This document shows, piece by piece, positions 62,701 to 64,000 of a stretch of 64,000 bases of DNA. The stretch spans positions 27,410,234 to 27,474,233 of the forward strand of contig CM069456.1 of NCBI GenBank assembly GCA_035610835.1, read 5' to 3'. The notes beneath the pieces are model-generated. The model was not told where the DNA came from, did no database searches, and saw only the letters and a program-made list of their open reading frames with translations. Each line of letters starts with the position of its first letter. Position 1 is the first letter of the stretch. A program made the position numbers and the translations under genes. The stretch is from Ophiura sarsii. Taxonomy: Eukaryota > Echinodermata > Ophiuroidea > Amphilepidida > Ophiuridae.

Positions 62701-64000
62701 TGATGTACACAATTGTTCTGCCCATACTAAACCCACCACAATTGGTCCTTGACATGCTACACCATCAAAAACTATAACAATACTAGCTATGGGACCTAAC
62801 TCTTTTTCCAGGGTGATAATGTTTGATTATTTTAATAATTGCTTATTCTGATTATCAATCTGGCTTATAGATCATGTTTTATTTTCATCACTGGTCGTAT
62901 TATGAATTAATTAATAATTTTGTTTTTTATTTTAGAAAACAAAACAAGTCCCCATGCTATGCGACAAGTTGCTGCCTGTCATTGAATCTCTGCGTAAGGC
63001 CAATGTTCCTGTCATCAATTGGAATGAGTATCAACAACGGGTCAGAGCCAAGTTTGAAGGAATTGATGAGGACACGTTGAGAGCAGTTACATCCTATTTT
63101 CATTTGTTAGGGGAGGTAGGTGACTTGATTTAAATGAGTTCTGTTACACACACATTGAGAACAATTTAATTTGTTAGGGAGGTAGGTGATAACAGTTACA
63201 TCCTATTTTCATTTGTTAGGGGAGGTAGGTGACTTGATTTAAATGAGTTCTGTTACACAGAAGTAATATATATGGCTACAGAATTAGTTGGTTGTCTTCC
63301 ATCGTCTGCCCCTGTATGAAAGAATAACTACCAAAATGTAATAAAATTCTGATATTGTAAAAGTATAAAAGGTTTTATAATATGGAAGGATCATTATTCT
63401 GATCCAGTGTAAAATACTCACGTGTACGTTTCGGATACAACTGTATCCTTTGGCAACACTTGTGGTAGTGATGATCTTGACGACTCATGACGCTTCTTGC
63501 AGTCTTGGAGTTGCCAGTTGATTTATCATCTGGGGATTTTTTGCCAGATGATATTAAGAGATCATCAAAAACGTGAGTGAGGTAGTATTGCCCTTGTCGC
63601 GGTTCATCGTTGAGGTCCCCTTCTTCCTGTTAGATAGCCTTGCTATTTCAGATCACATTCTTATCTATAAATATTGTGTTAACCATTATCTGTTAAGTGT
63701 GTCTGTATGATGTTAGGTGTTATATAACCATGTTTCATCTTTATCATTGTTTTTGTTATTGTTATTTTCAGATATATTGGGCCAAGTTCAATGATGATGG
63801 CAAAGAAGACCAACTCATCCTTGACACTCAATGGTTTACCCATGAAATCATTGGGAAGGCTTTTGCTGGTGAGGAATTTCAATCACAATTCCCAACCCTT
63901 CCAAACCAGCTATGCTATACCTTGGAAGAGCTCCTCAAATTTTTCCCAAAGTTGATGAATGCACCTCAGCTTCTCAGCTTACTGGATCACATGGATATCG
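20616..64000 (+). CDS. Ankyrin-repeat Roc-COR (ROCO) GTPase, partial at 3' end
   Basis: Spliced gene assembled from 18 exons: 20616-20723, 34592-34690, 35651-35749, 35947-36045, 37031-37129, 37327-37425, 37623-37721, 37919-38017, 38215-38313, 47072-47188, 50349-50414, 53179-53265, 55806-55856, 56206-56409, 59792-59906, 61301-61461, 62936-63115 and 63772 to the window edge (about 703 codons). Every junction keeps one frame. Order: N-terminal ankyrin cap, eight tandem ankyrin repeats, two further ankyrin-type segments, a Roc GTPase (GDPAAGKST P-loop, HRTAGIDV switch, DCAGQQEY, GTHLD) and a COR domain still open at 64000. Roc-COR proteins are GTPases that dimerise through COR. The ANK-Roc-COR order is that of DAPK, but no kinase lies upstream, so I call it an ANK-ROCO protein rather than DAPK. 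The downstream domain (death domain, kinase or none) lies outside the window. Ligand and pathway are unknown. Confidence 0.85.
21340..22772. mobile_element. TTAA-flanked TIR element (outer of a nested pair)
   Basis: The left end is ttaa then aggggcattgagagat. The right end is the inverted atctctcaatgcccct then ttaa. A TTAA target duplication is characteristic of piggyBac-type and a few other transposases. No ORF of note is present. Much of its length is the mariner-like element at 21622-22680. Confidence 0.65.
21622..22680. mobile_element. Mariner-like non-autonomous element, nested
   Basis: The ends ctacgagggtcattcaataa and its reverse complement at 22680 form inverted repeats of about 40 bp with a few differences (left ttctatctcctacctcataac, right gttacgagtgaggaggtagaac). 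The tacgaggg...tcaataagtt form resembles mariner-family termini. No transposase ORF remains in about 1.06 kb. The flanks include TA on each side, slightly offset. Confidence 0.7.
22773..23336. other. Intron sequence with hAT-like terminus
   Basis: A cagtggcggcactacggtgg terminus starts at 23111 and is followed by g-rich and c-rich tracts and then an A run (23149-23172). This is the same style of end as at 54004. CAGTGGCGG ends are common in hAT-like elements. No partner end was identified, although the DIRS remnant begins shortly afterwards. Confidence 0.35.
23337..24551 (-). pseudogene. DIRS-like retroelement: RNase H and tyrosine recombinase remnant
   Basis: Reading leftwards on the minus strand, the first block (24551-24330) is RNase-H-like: STEESKFLISMLELWAVRNS, then KSDNSSVVAHINKQGG. 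The second (24403-23870) has IPTIDLFASNLDNQL and the FPPLPLIDRVLQKIQEDK region, typical of the segment between RNase H and recombinase in DIRS elements. The third (23876-23337) resembles a tyrosine-recombinase N-terminal domain (RRRQSTIRIYSSRARHF, then VADYLRSRF and YGYLSAI). Frame changes near 24380 and 23870 and the loss of the reverse transcriptase show that it is dead. Confidence 0.8.
24552..25101. other. Intron stretch without recognised feature
   Basis: The reverse transcriptase expected upstream of the RNase H block is not detectable here on the minus strand. AT-rich sequence, nothing recognised. Confidence 0.4.
25111..25594. mobile_element. 484-bp TIR element with 9-bp target duplication
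   Basis: The ends tatgctggttccctgca and tgcagggaactagcata are inverted repeats. They are flanked by an exact 9-bp direct repeat, ctgatggcg, at 25102-25110 and 25595-25603. The inverted match continues inward (acttatccatag, tgcaggtac). The left arm has a tandem 26-bp duplication (caccctggatcacttatcca). Nine-base duplications are typical of Mutator-like transposases and a few others. No transposase is encoded. Confidence 0.85.
25700..26345 (-). pseudogene. Decayed coding sequence, possibly gag-like part of the DIRS-like element
   Basis: The minus strand holds a broken frame with coding character: DDVDDSDEDYTRMIDKCLIL, then SSSFGFEWEVNTKNRTLI, an in-frame stop, PPGKIDMAFEVGPMTIDKDV, and after a frame change LPLDLQPPIQGSASEESRRS. 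Orientation and position upstream of the RNase H/recombinase remnant fit a gag or linker region of the same element. I do not recognise the family from the residues alone. Confidence 0.4.
26346..26619. other. Intron stretch between DIRS remnant and 7.1 kb element
   Basis: AT-rich, no gene recognised. It is probably original intron sequence or decayed repeat. The 7.1 kb element is inserted in its end (ggataggtcggt). Confidence 0.3.
27520..28935 (+). repeat. Left-arm ~170-bp satellite array
   Basis: The phrase gttgatacgttttgcgtta or a variant recurs at about 27528, 27695, 27866, 28034, 28205, 28415, 28588, 28754 and 28926 (last truncated). Spacing is 166-173 bp apart from one 210-bp interval that holds an extra inverted motif pair. 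Each unit continues tttgctctagagtacaac, ttcacagaaacatggtgcaa, caaccctccctatgaattt and gtgtttctagaatttgttat. Short reading frames here are by-products. Confidence 0.88.
28917..29204 (-). other. 95-codon ORF of unknown function
   Basis: The frame begins MPKRVNMSQFQMKLKKVGKT and is basic in its first half, with a LRQVRDLQRGIDWPHTIRH stretch. I do not recognise it. Its end runs into the last, truncated satellite unit. It could be a remnant of the element's original gene or chance; length alone does not decide. Confidence 0.2.
28936..31063. other. Central ~2.1 kb region of the satellite-armed element
   Basis: Non-satellite core between the inverted arrays. It contains a 95-codon minus-strand frame (29204-28917) of unknown identity, three copies of atagaaagtgttctattta-like sequence at 29459-29515, several imperfect copies of ttcaaagtcttgaat (about 29385, 30272, 30613, 30860), and a hammerhead ribozyme at 30053-30091. 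It may be the element's own core or the remains of another insertion such as a Penelope-like element. Confidence 0.55.
30053..30091 (+). ncRNA. Hammerhead ribozyme (type I, short palindromic stem III)
   Basis: The catalytic core is complete. gcta (30053-30056) is followed by ctgatga (30057-30063), helix II gactc/gagtc (30064-30068 and 30073-30077) with an acga loop, gaaa (30078-30081), then cgcg and the cleavage triplet gtc (30085-30087), and tagc (30088-30091), which pairs with gcta as helix I. Helix III would be the self-complementary acgcgt (30081-30086). It is too short for a monomer, so activity is expected from a dimer of two motifs. That form is known from Penelope-like elements and satellite or retrozyme RNAs. 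Predicted cleavage is after C30087. Confidence 0.8.
31064..33000 (-). repeat. Right-arm satellite array, inverted
   Basis: The same ~170-bp unit as the left arm in reverse orientation, marked by caacgcaaaacgtatcaac-like motifs at about 31119, 31292, 31372, 31534, 32255, 32422, 32618, 32787 and 32939. A 250-bp segment is directly duplicated (taccctcccactttatgaga at 31065 and 31318). Some units contain a doubled, head-to-head motif pair (atcaattttgatatgttttg). Confidence 0.85.
31696..32163. mobile_element. ~465-bp TIR insertion inside the right arm
   Basis: It interrupts a satellite unit between cttgaaatgtat and gggtagttttgacc. The ends ggtatacaccaccaa and ttggtggtgtatacc are inverted repeats. 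Neither the exact boundary nor the target duplication is clear. No coding capacity. Confidence 0.7.
33717..34591. repeat. Intron 1 end: T tract and degenerate direct repeat
   Basis: A T run lies at 33721-33739. At about 34025-34110 and 34290-34360 the phrase ggggtca(c/t)tgacctatacaggg, then acatgctcc(g/a)att...gga(c)ttg, is repeated. From about 34478 the sequence becomes the conserved 3' part of the ankyrin cassette intron, ending tcatttcacag. Confidence 0.5.
34592..34690 (+). CDS. ROCO gene exon 2: ankyrin cassette 1
   Basis: Thirty-three codons, phase 0 at both ends, EYTPLHIAARQSSVECCQLL to EARDKD, donor gtaagt. It spans repeat positions 4-33 plus the first three residues of the next repeat. 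Its downstream intron carries the RTE-like insertion at 34710-35466; subtracting that and its 6-bp duplication gives the standard 296-bp pitch. Confidence 0.88.
34710..35466 (-). mobile_element. RTE-like LINE 3' fragment
   Basis: The minus strand encodes the C-terminal part of a non-LTR reverse transcriptase. It runs from EESNKAGLNMNIKKTKVM through YLGKKISLENETAGGVNRR, VLSYGSETWTTTKR, KKWRWAGHLARRKDNRWT and RGRPNRRWIDDI to WNEIG. This is the typical RTE/BovB-style tail. A frame change near 35285 breaks it, and the 5' part is missing. It is flanked by an atgaat direct repeat (34704-34709, 35467-35472), so it is a 5'-truncated retrotransposition into an ankyrin cassette intron. Confidence 0.88.
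35651..35749 (+). CDS. ROCO gene exon 3: ankyrin cassette 2
   Basis: DGTPLHIAASQSSVECCRVL to EARDKY, 33 codons, phase 0-0, acceptor tttcacag and donor gtaagt. It has a valine where other cassettes have alanine in LLHVKAD. Confidence 0.88.
35947..36045 (+). CDS. ROCO gene exon 4: ankyrin cassette 3
   Basis: EWTPLHLAARQSSGECCQVL to EARTIN, phase 0-0. It is the most divergent cassette, with leucine for isoleucine, glycine for valine and a TIN end. Its downstream intron holds the second LINE insertion. Confidence 0.87.
36174..36951 (-). mobile_element. Non-LTR retrotransposon 3' fragment with (ATG)n tail
   Basis: The minus-strand frame (36848-36198) encodes a reverse-transcriptase C-terminal region: NFRYLDSMMGSSASDLKRRK, ILLYGCESWV, ARIRQLKFIGHVLRLPDDEP and GKRKPGRQRTSF. 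This is a LINE family different from the one at 34710. The 3' end is an (ATG)n tail at 36174-36201. An exact 8-bp duplication, gcgtacca (36166-36173 and 36952-36959), marks the insertion in the cassette intron. The 5' end is truncated. Confidence 0.87.
37031..37129 (+). CDS. ROCO gene exon 5: ankyrin cassette 4
   Basis: ERTPLHIAAIQSSVECFQVL to EARDKY, phase 0-0. It is the only cassette with phenylalanine in place of the second cysteine. Confidence 0.88.
37327..37425 (+). CDS. ROCO gene exon 6: ankyrin cassette 5
   Basis: ERTPLHIAARKSSVECCRVL to EARTKD, phase 0-0, 296 bp after the previous cassette exon. Confidence 0.88.
37623..37721 (+). CDS. ROCO gene exon 7: ankyrin cassette 6
   Basis: EWTPLHIAAVLSSVECCQVL to EAREKD, phase 0-0. 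It has unique residues VL at repeat positions 13-14 and threonine in ADTEA. Confidence 0.88.
37919..38017 (+). CDS. ROCO gene exon 8: ankyrin cassette 7
   Basis: ERTPLHIAASQSSVECCRVL to EARDKY, phase 0-0, 296-bp pitch. Confidence 0.88.
38215..38313 (+). CDS. ROCO gene exon 9: ankyrin cassette 8
   Basis: DGTPLHIAASQSSVECCQLL to EARTKN, phase 0-0. It is the last intact cassette. The intron that follows begins like the others but is broken off at about 38489. Confidence 0.88.
38314..38510 (+). pseudogene. Cassette intron and remnant of a ninth ankyrin cassette
   Basis: The conserved cassette intron runs to gatgacata (38489). It then passes directly into ggcttttaaagatatgtaag, which resembles the 3' end of a cassette exon plus donor (gataaagatgtaag). 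The acceptor and most of the exon are gone, and a hAT-like element follows at 38511. I infer a deleted ninth cassette. Confidence 0.4.
38511..39740. mobile_element. hAT-like non-autonomous element
   Basis: Left end cagtgatgtagtactcgagt and right end gactcgactgcaacactg are imperfect inverted repeats starting CAGTG. Both subterminal regions are rich in the motif gactcgg (38525-38640 and 39640-39730). No transposase. The expected 8-bp duplication is not clear (tatgtaag versus gatataaa), so the ends are provisional. Confidence 0.6.
39829..40586. mobile_element. Probable TIR element with taaagcggc ends
   Basis: The left ctaaagcggcccgacgc pairs with the right gcgtcctgctttttgccgctttaataaa with a small loop difference. 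The interior frame at 40123-40416 has no recognisable domain. Boundaries are uncertain. Confidence 0.4.
40867..41253. mobile_element. 387-bp MITE
   Basis: The ends gggaataagcctattcgcca and its reverse complement form a perfect 23-bp inverted repeat. No coding capacity. The target duplication is not resolved. Confidence 0.75.
41487..41840 (+). repeat. tRNA-like repeat with C tract
   Basis: The phrase gaaaaggtgcctcgggg occurs at 41487 and 41812. Between them a C-rich tract (41668-41694) is followed by gttgcctagcggtagatcgt and ccagggttcga, which resemble tRNA A and B boxes. A second ggggttcgggggc follows. This is probably a SINE or tRNA pseudogene; the anticodon arm does not form a standard 7-base loop. 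Confidence 0.4.
41841..43007. other. Intron stretch without recognised gene
   Basis: AT-rich intron sequence. At 42430-42505 it contains one outlying copy of the minisatellite motif (ccgcaagagtaagttcgcat, gaggtcaaaggtcatctagg) found in the array at 43008. Confidence 0.4.
43008..43700. repeat. ~120-bp minisatellite with higher-order pattern
   Basis: About 5.5 units end in ggtcaaaggtc(g/a)tctagggg, each followed by tcgaatttt(c)aaagtttgtc and cttaaactcggtga. Units fall into types A (gatcacgatgctcgatgcga), B (gacgggaagcccgaatacga) and C (tgttcggtctccgcaagagc), arranged A-B-C-A-B-end. The repeat therefore has a ~400-bp higher-order unit. Confidence 0.8.
43701..45185. other. Intron stretch without recognised gene
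   Basis: AT-rich. Short palindromic TA runs occur at 44637-44653 and 44735-44758. Nothing else recognised. Confidence 0.35.
45190..45560 (+). repeat. Cluster of four acagggtg terminus-like motifs
   Basis: tacagggtgtgtaac (45195), tacagggtggaaca (45218), tacagggtgtctaaaa (45380) and tacagggtggttcaaaa (45535) occur in one orientation within about 350 bp. They resemble the ends at 13034 and 18230. This looks like nested or tandem copies of a DNA-transposon end. Confidence 0.5.
45930..45965. repeat. Short 18-bp tandem repeat
   Basis: ggcgcctcacccaccggc is repeated with slight change (gcgcctcacccaccggctcc). The surrounding intron sequence is unremarkable. Confidence 0.6.
46715..46910. repeat. 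Dispersed repeat with ggtcaaagg motif
   Basis: It begins with a short hairpin, ccccctggttttaaaaccag then aagggg. It ends with gaggtcaaaggactcaaaag and gtcatctagggttcaaat, related to the minisatellite phrase at 43008-43700. A reading frame across it has no recognisable domain. Confidence 0.4.
47072..47188 (+). CDS. ROCO gene exon 10: ninth ankyrin-type repeat
   Basis: Thirty-nine codons, QRTPIHVACLEYEK to NAAISAQDK, acceptor attcag and donor gtcagt, phase 0-0. It keeps the TPxH..A signature but has a serine-rich insertion (KTSSSSSF) in the loop between helices, so it is longer than the 33-residue cassettes. It is not part of the recent amplification; its introns differ. Confidence 0.8.
47245..48585. 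mobile_element. Probable ~1.3 kb inverted-repeat element
   Basis: The left region (gggctgtacacc, acacctacagcgatcaggcc, gcgctg..ttacgctgaaaaa) is matched inversely on the right (tttttcagcacagtgcaatc, cgctgacctgatcgccgtag, gtgtgacagggcc). A third partial copy lies at 47476-47530 in direct orientation. No transposase seen. It directly follows exon 10. Confidence 0.5.
48586..50348. other. Intron stretch with a short palindromic MITE
   Basis: At 49076-49196 a ~120-bp palindrome (tttgttcatgcaatacgga and tccgtattgcataagaacaaa) forms a long hairpin. At 48730-48775 the phrase gcacaccggcaggc is repeated. No gene recognised. Confidence 0.5.
50349..50414 (+). CDS. ROCO gene exon 11: last partial ankyrin repeat and linker
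   Basis: Twenty-two codons, DNRTPLDYLSKFKRKNVEQEYE, acceptor tctatag and donor gtgagt. The RTPLDYL start is a degenerate capping ankyrin repeat leading into the Roc linker. It is in phase 0 with both neighbours. Confidence 0.8.
50415..53178. other. Intron with dispersed repeats, no gene recognised
   Basis: 50757-50955 and 51058-51230 are two copies of the repeat at 15415-15620 (gatcagattttagttttaaa, ctagccca). The remainder (51240-53170) is AT-rich and unassigned. Confidence 0.4.
53179..53265 (+). CDS. ROCO gene exon 12: Roc P-loop (G1)
   Basis: Twenty-nine codons, GKRPLDVVKLFICGDPAAGK then STLKQTLTK, donor gtaagt. GDPAAGKS is the Walker A/G1 motif of a Roc GTPase, binding nucleotide phosphates. 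The acceptor is most likely gctgcag at 53178. An alternative acceptor (atgaag, 53145) would add KIMVPRKLLLQ in the same frame and cannot be excluded. Confidence 0.85.
53266..55805. other. Intron with hAT-like end, purine tract and G tracts
   Basis: 53440-53870 is a degenerate sequence rich in gactaaa..tgaa motifs that ends gggaaaaccta, like the right end of the element at 4282-5108. 54004 begins a cagtgtcgtaccgaccg terminus followed by G16-caagttg-C17 (54019-54058). A GAAAA-rich purine tract spans 54345-54460. At 54600-54840 the motif gttggtaaa recurs. A G tract lies at about 55469-55489. Confidence 0.5.
55806..55856 (+). CDS. ROCO gene exon 13: Roc linker after P-loop
   Basis: Seventeen codons, KLSLPSFIREVFGRSKE, acceptor ttttcctag and donor gtgatt (weaker). 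Short, but it links the P-loop exon to the switch exon in frame and in phase 0. Confidence 0.7.
56206..56409 (+). CDS. ROCO gene exon 14: Roc switch regions (G2, G3)
   Basis: Sixty-eight codons. HRTAGIDVSRQSV supplies the switch I threonine, and FIVWDCAGQQEYSITHGMLL is the G3 DxxGQ motif followed by the hydrophobic strand HSIFLVLYDL. DCAGQQEY is the Roc-specific form seen in LRRK and DAPK relatives. Acceptor ttcaacag, donor gtaaca. Confidence 0.9.
56410..59791. repeat. Intron with three copies of a palindromic ~100-bp repeat
   Basis: cccatagcg(c/t)tac..cag then ataatgagct, tattcatgag and acatgggaat occurs at 57359-57440 and 58948-59000, and inverted at 57690-57752. A Tc1-like end, gacaaatacttttgcgcggc, lies at 57604. 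At 59340-59650 short, broken peptide phrases suggest an old LINE remnant, too weak to assign. Confidence 0.45.
59792..59906 (+). CDS. ROCO gene exon 15: Roc G4 motif, GC donor
   Basis: ASIRYWLPFIRATNGKQ, then VILIGTHLDVIRDQEQ. The THLD motif takes the place of N/TKxD and is usual for Roc domains. The exon ends one base into a glycine codon and is followed by gcgagt, a GC-AG intron donor. Joining to 61301 restores GGT. The 3' part of this exon and its donor are tandemly duplicated just downstream. Confidence 0.87.
59852..60144. repeat. Tandem duplication of exon end and donor
   Basis: 59852-59994 and 60001-60144 are near-identical: cctcaagttat, ggaacgcacttagacgtaat, then ttgtattaatttgaaggttc. 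Each ends in a G tract. The first copy has donor gcgagt, the second gtgagt. Reading through the first donor meets a stop after five codons (GELY, then TAA), so the second donor cannot extend the exon. Confidence 0.9.
60136..60168. repeat. G tract
   Basis: About 30 G residues with one or two interruptions end the second copy of the duplication. The poly-glycine frame across it is an artefact. Confidence 0.9.
60505..61215 (-). mobile_element. CR1/L2-like LINE 3' fragment
   Basis: The minus strand holds the reverse-transcriptase C-terminus in broken frames: ARNLGAIFDSSMTMKQHISN, LLRNISRIRKYLSRDATEQL, then after frame changes LIVYKCINNGAPSYLSELL and RTRTLVL. The last block is the conserved LINE tail. 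It ends near 60505 in TAATAATAATAG-like sequence. It is 5'-truncated and lies between exons 15 and 16. Confidence 0.85.
61301..61461 (+). CDS. ROCO gene exon 16: end of Roc domain
   Basis: Begins with two bases completing glycine, then NKSGHKLLEEAQELFESSLD and IESALILVDSRNGDCDGMKL to KKRAAEMI. The VDSRNGD region corresponds to the G5-containing strand of Roc domains (ALILVDSRNG). Acceptor taaccttcag, donor gtaagc. Confidence 0.87.
61529..61738. mobile_element. 210-bp hairpin-rich MITE
   Basis: The ends ctttaggtcccagat and atctgggacctaaag are inverted repeats. The interior is filled with inverted pairs of the motif ccagtat: gttccagtattg/caatactggaac, ccagtatcg/cgatactgg and more. Nearly the whole length can form several stacked hairpins. 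Confidence 0.85.
61741..61932. mobile_element. 192-bp MITE with TA duplication
   Basis: The ends ctgtaaaagc and gcttttacag are flanked by TA (61739-61740, 61933-61934). The inverted match continues with gatattttcgcg/cgcgaaaatatc. It is adjacent to the preceding MITE. Confidence 0.85.
61935..62935. repeat. Intron stretch with a diverged direct repeat
   Basis: ccacaagggacagattattt at 62112 and ccacgagggaaagattagtt at 62333 begin two related ~60-bp segments. Nothing else recognised. Confidence 0.4.
62936..63115 (+). CDS. ROCO gene exon 17: COR domain start
   Basis: Sixty codons, KTKQVPMLCDKLLPVIESLR, NVPVINWNEYQQRVRAKFEG to VTSYFHLLGE. The pattern of a W..Y/F motif, basic helix and terminal hydrophobic LGE matches the N-terminal COR subdomain that follows Roc in ROCO proteins. 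Acceptor ttttag, donor gtaggt. Confidence 0.88.
63083..63260. repeat. Tandem duplication of COR exon end and donor
   Basis: cagttacatcctattttcat through gaggtaggtgacttgatt to ctgttacaca occurs at 63083-63152 and again at about 63191-63260. A partial third piece (tttgttagggaggtaggtga) lies at 63170-63190. Each copy contains the exon end with its gtaggt donor. Confidence 0.88.
63261..63771. other. Intron without recognised feature
   Basis: AT-rich sequence, ending in the acceptor gttattttcag. Nothing else recognised. Confidence 0.4.
63772..64000 (+). CDS. ROCO gene exon 18: COR domain, cut by window end
   Basis: Seventy-six codons plus one base: IYWAKFNDDGKEDQLILDTQ, WFTHEIIGKAFAG, then FPTLPNQLCYTLEELLKFFP and LLSLLDHMDI. 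The LILD..W...E/V pattern is typical of COR (compare LLDPRWL in DAPK). No donor is seen before the edge, so the exon continues. Confidence 0.88.
   Translation, partial: MYWAKFNDDGKEDQLILDTQWFTHEIIGKAFAGEEFQSQFPTLPNQLCYTLEELLKFFPKLMNAPQLLSLLDHMDI

Overview
The window is animal genomic DNA: AT-rich, with long introns, GT-AG (one GC-AG) splice sites, tRNA-derived SINEs, RTE- and CR1/L2-like LINE fragments, a DIRS-like tyrosine-recombinase retroelement, Tc1/mariner and hAT-like DNA transposons and many MITEs. The one host gene is an ankyrin-Roc-COR protein. The gene type and repeat spectrum suggest a marine invertebrate, perhaps an echinoderm or another invertebrate deuterostome. That assignment is inference; no sequence search was possible.

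1-20.6 kb holds no gene I recognise. It has a ~2.7 kb tandem duplication (about 930-7185) with a TIR element nested in copy 2, a perfectly bounded palindromic Tc1 fold-back element (8073-9769), a ~2 kb inverted-repeat element carrying a 42-bp palindromic satellite, a SINE, several TIR elements, and a second, damaged Tc1 fold-back (from 19262). A paralogous empty site for that second insertion lies at about 16.43 kb.

20.6-64 kb is one gene on the + strand, running off the right edge. It encodes an ankyrin-repeat/Roc-COR GTPase of the ROCO class, closest in architecture to DAPK but starting directly with ankyrin repeats. I place 18 coding exons (about 703 residues). A start exon is followed, after a 13.9 kb intron, by eight tandem 99-bp phase-0 exons, each exactly one 33-residue ankyrin repeat on a 296-bp genomic pitch. 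Then come two more ankyrin-type exons, the Roc GTPase exons (P-loop, switch Thr, DxxGQ, THLD) and the first COR exons.

The introns are full of mobile DNA. Intron 1 holds nested TTAA- and mariner-type elements, DIRS remnants, a 484-bp element with a 9-bp target-site duplication, and a 7,085-bp element (26626-33710). That last element has perfect ends, a 6-bp target-site duplication, arms built from ~170-bp satellite units in opposite orientation, and a central region containing an excellent match to a hammerhead ribozyme (30053-30091). Two LINE fragments interrupt the ankyrin cassette array with clear target-site duplications; subtracting them restores the 296-bp pitch. Two Roc/COR exon ends, with their donor sites, have been tandemly duplicated.

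The strongest leads are the ankyrin exon array, whose variation falls on canonical ligand-contact positions, the 7.1 kb satellite-armed element, and the hammerhead ribozyme.
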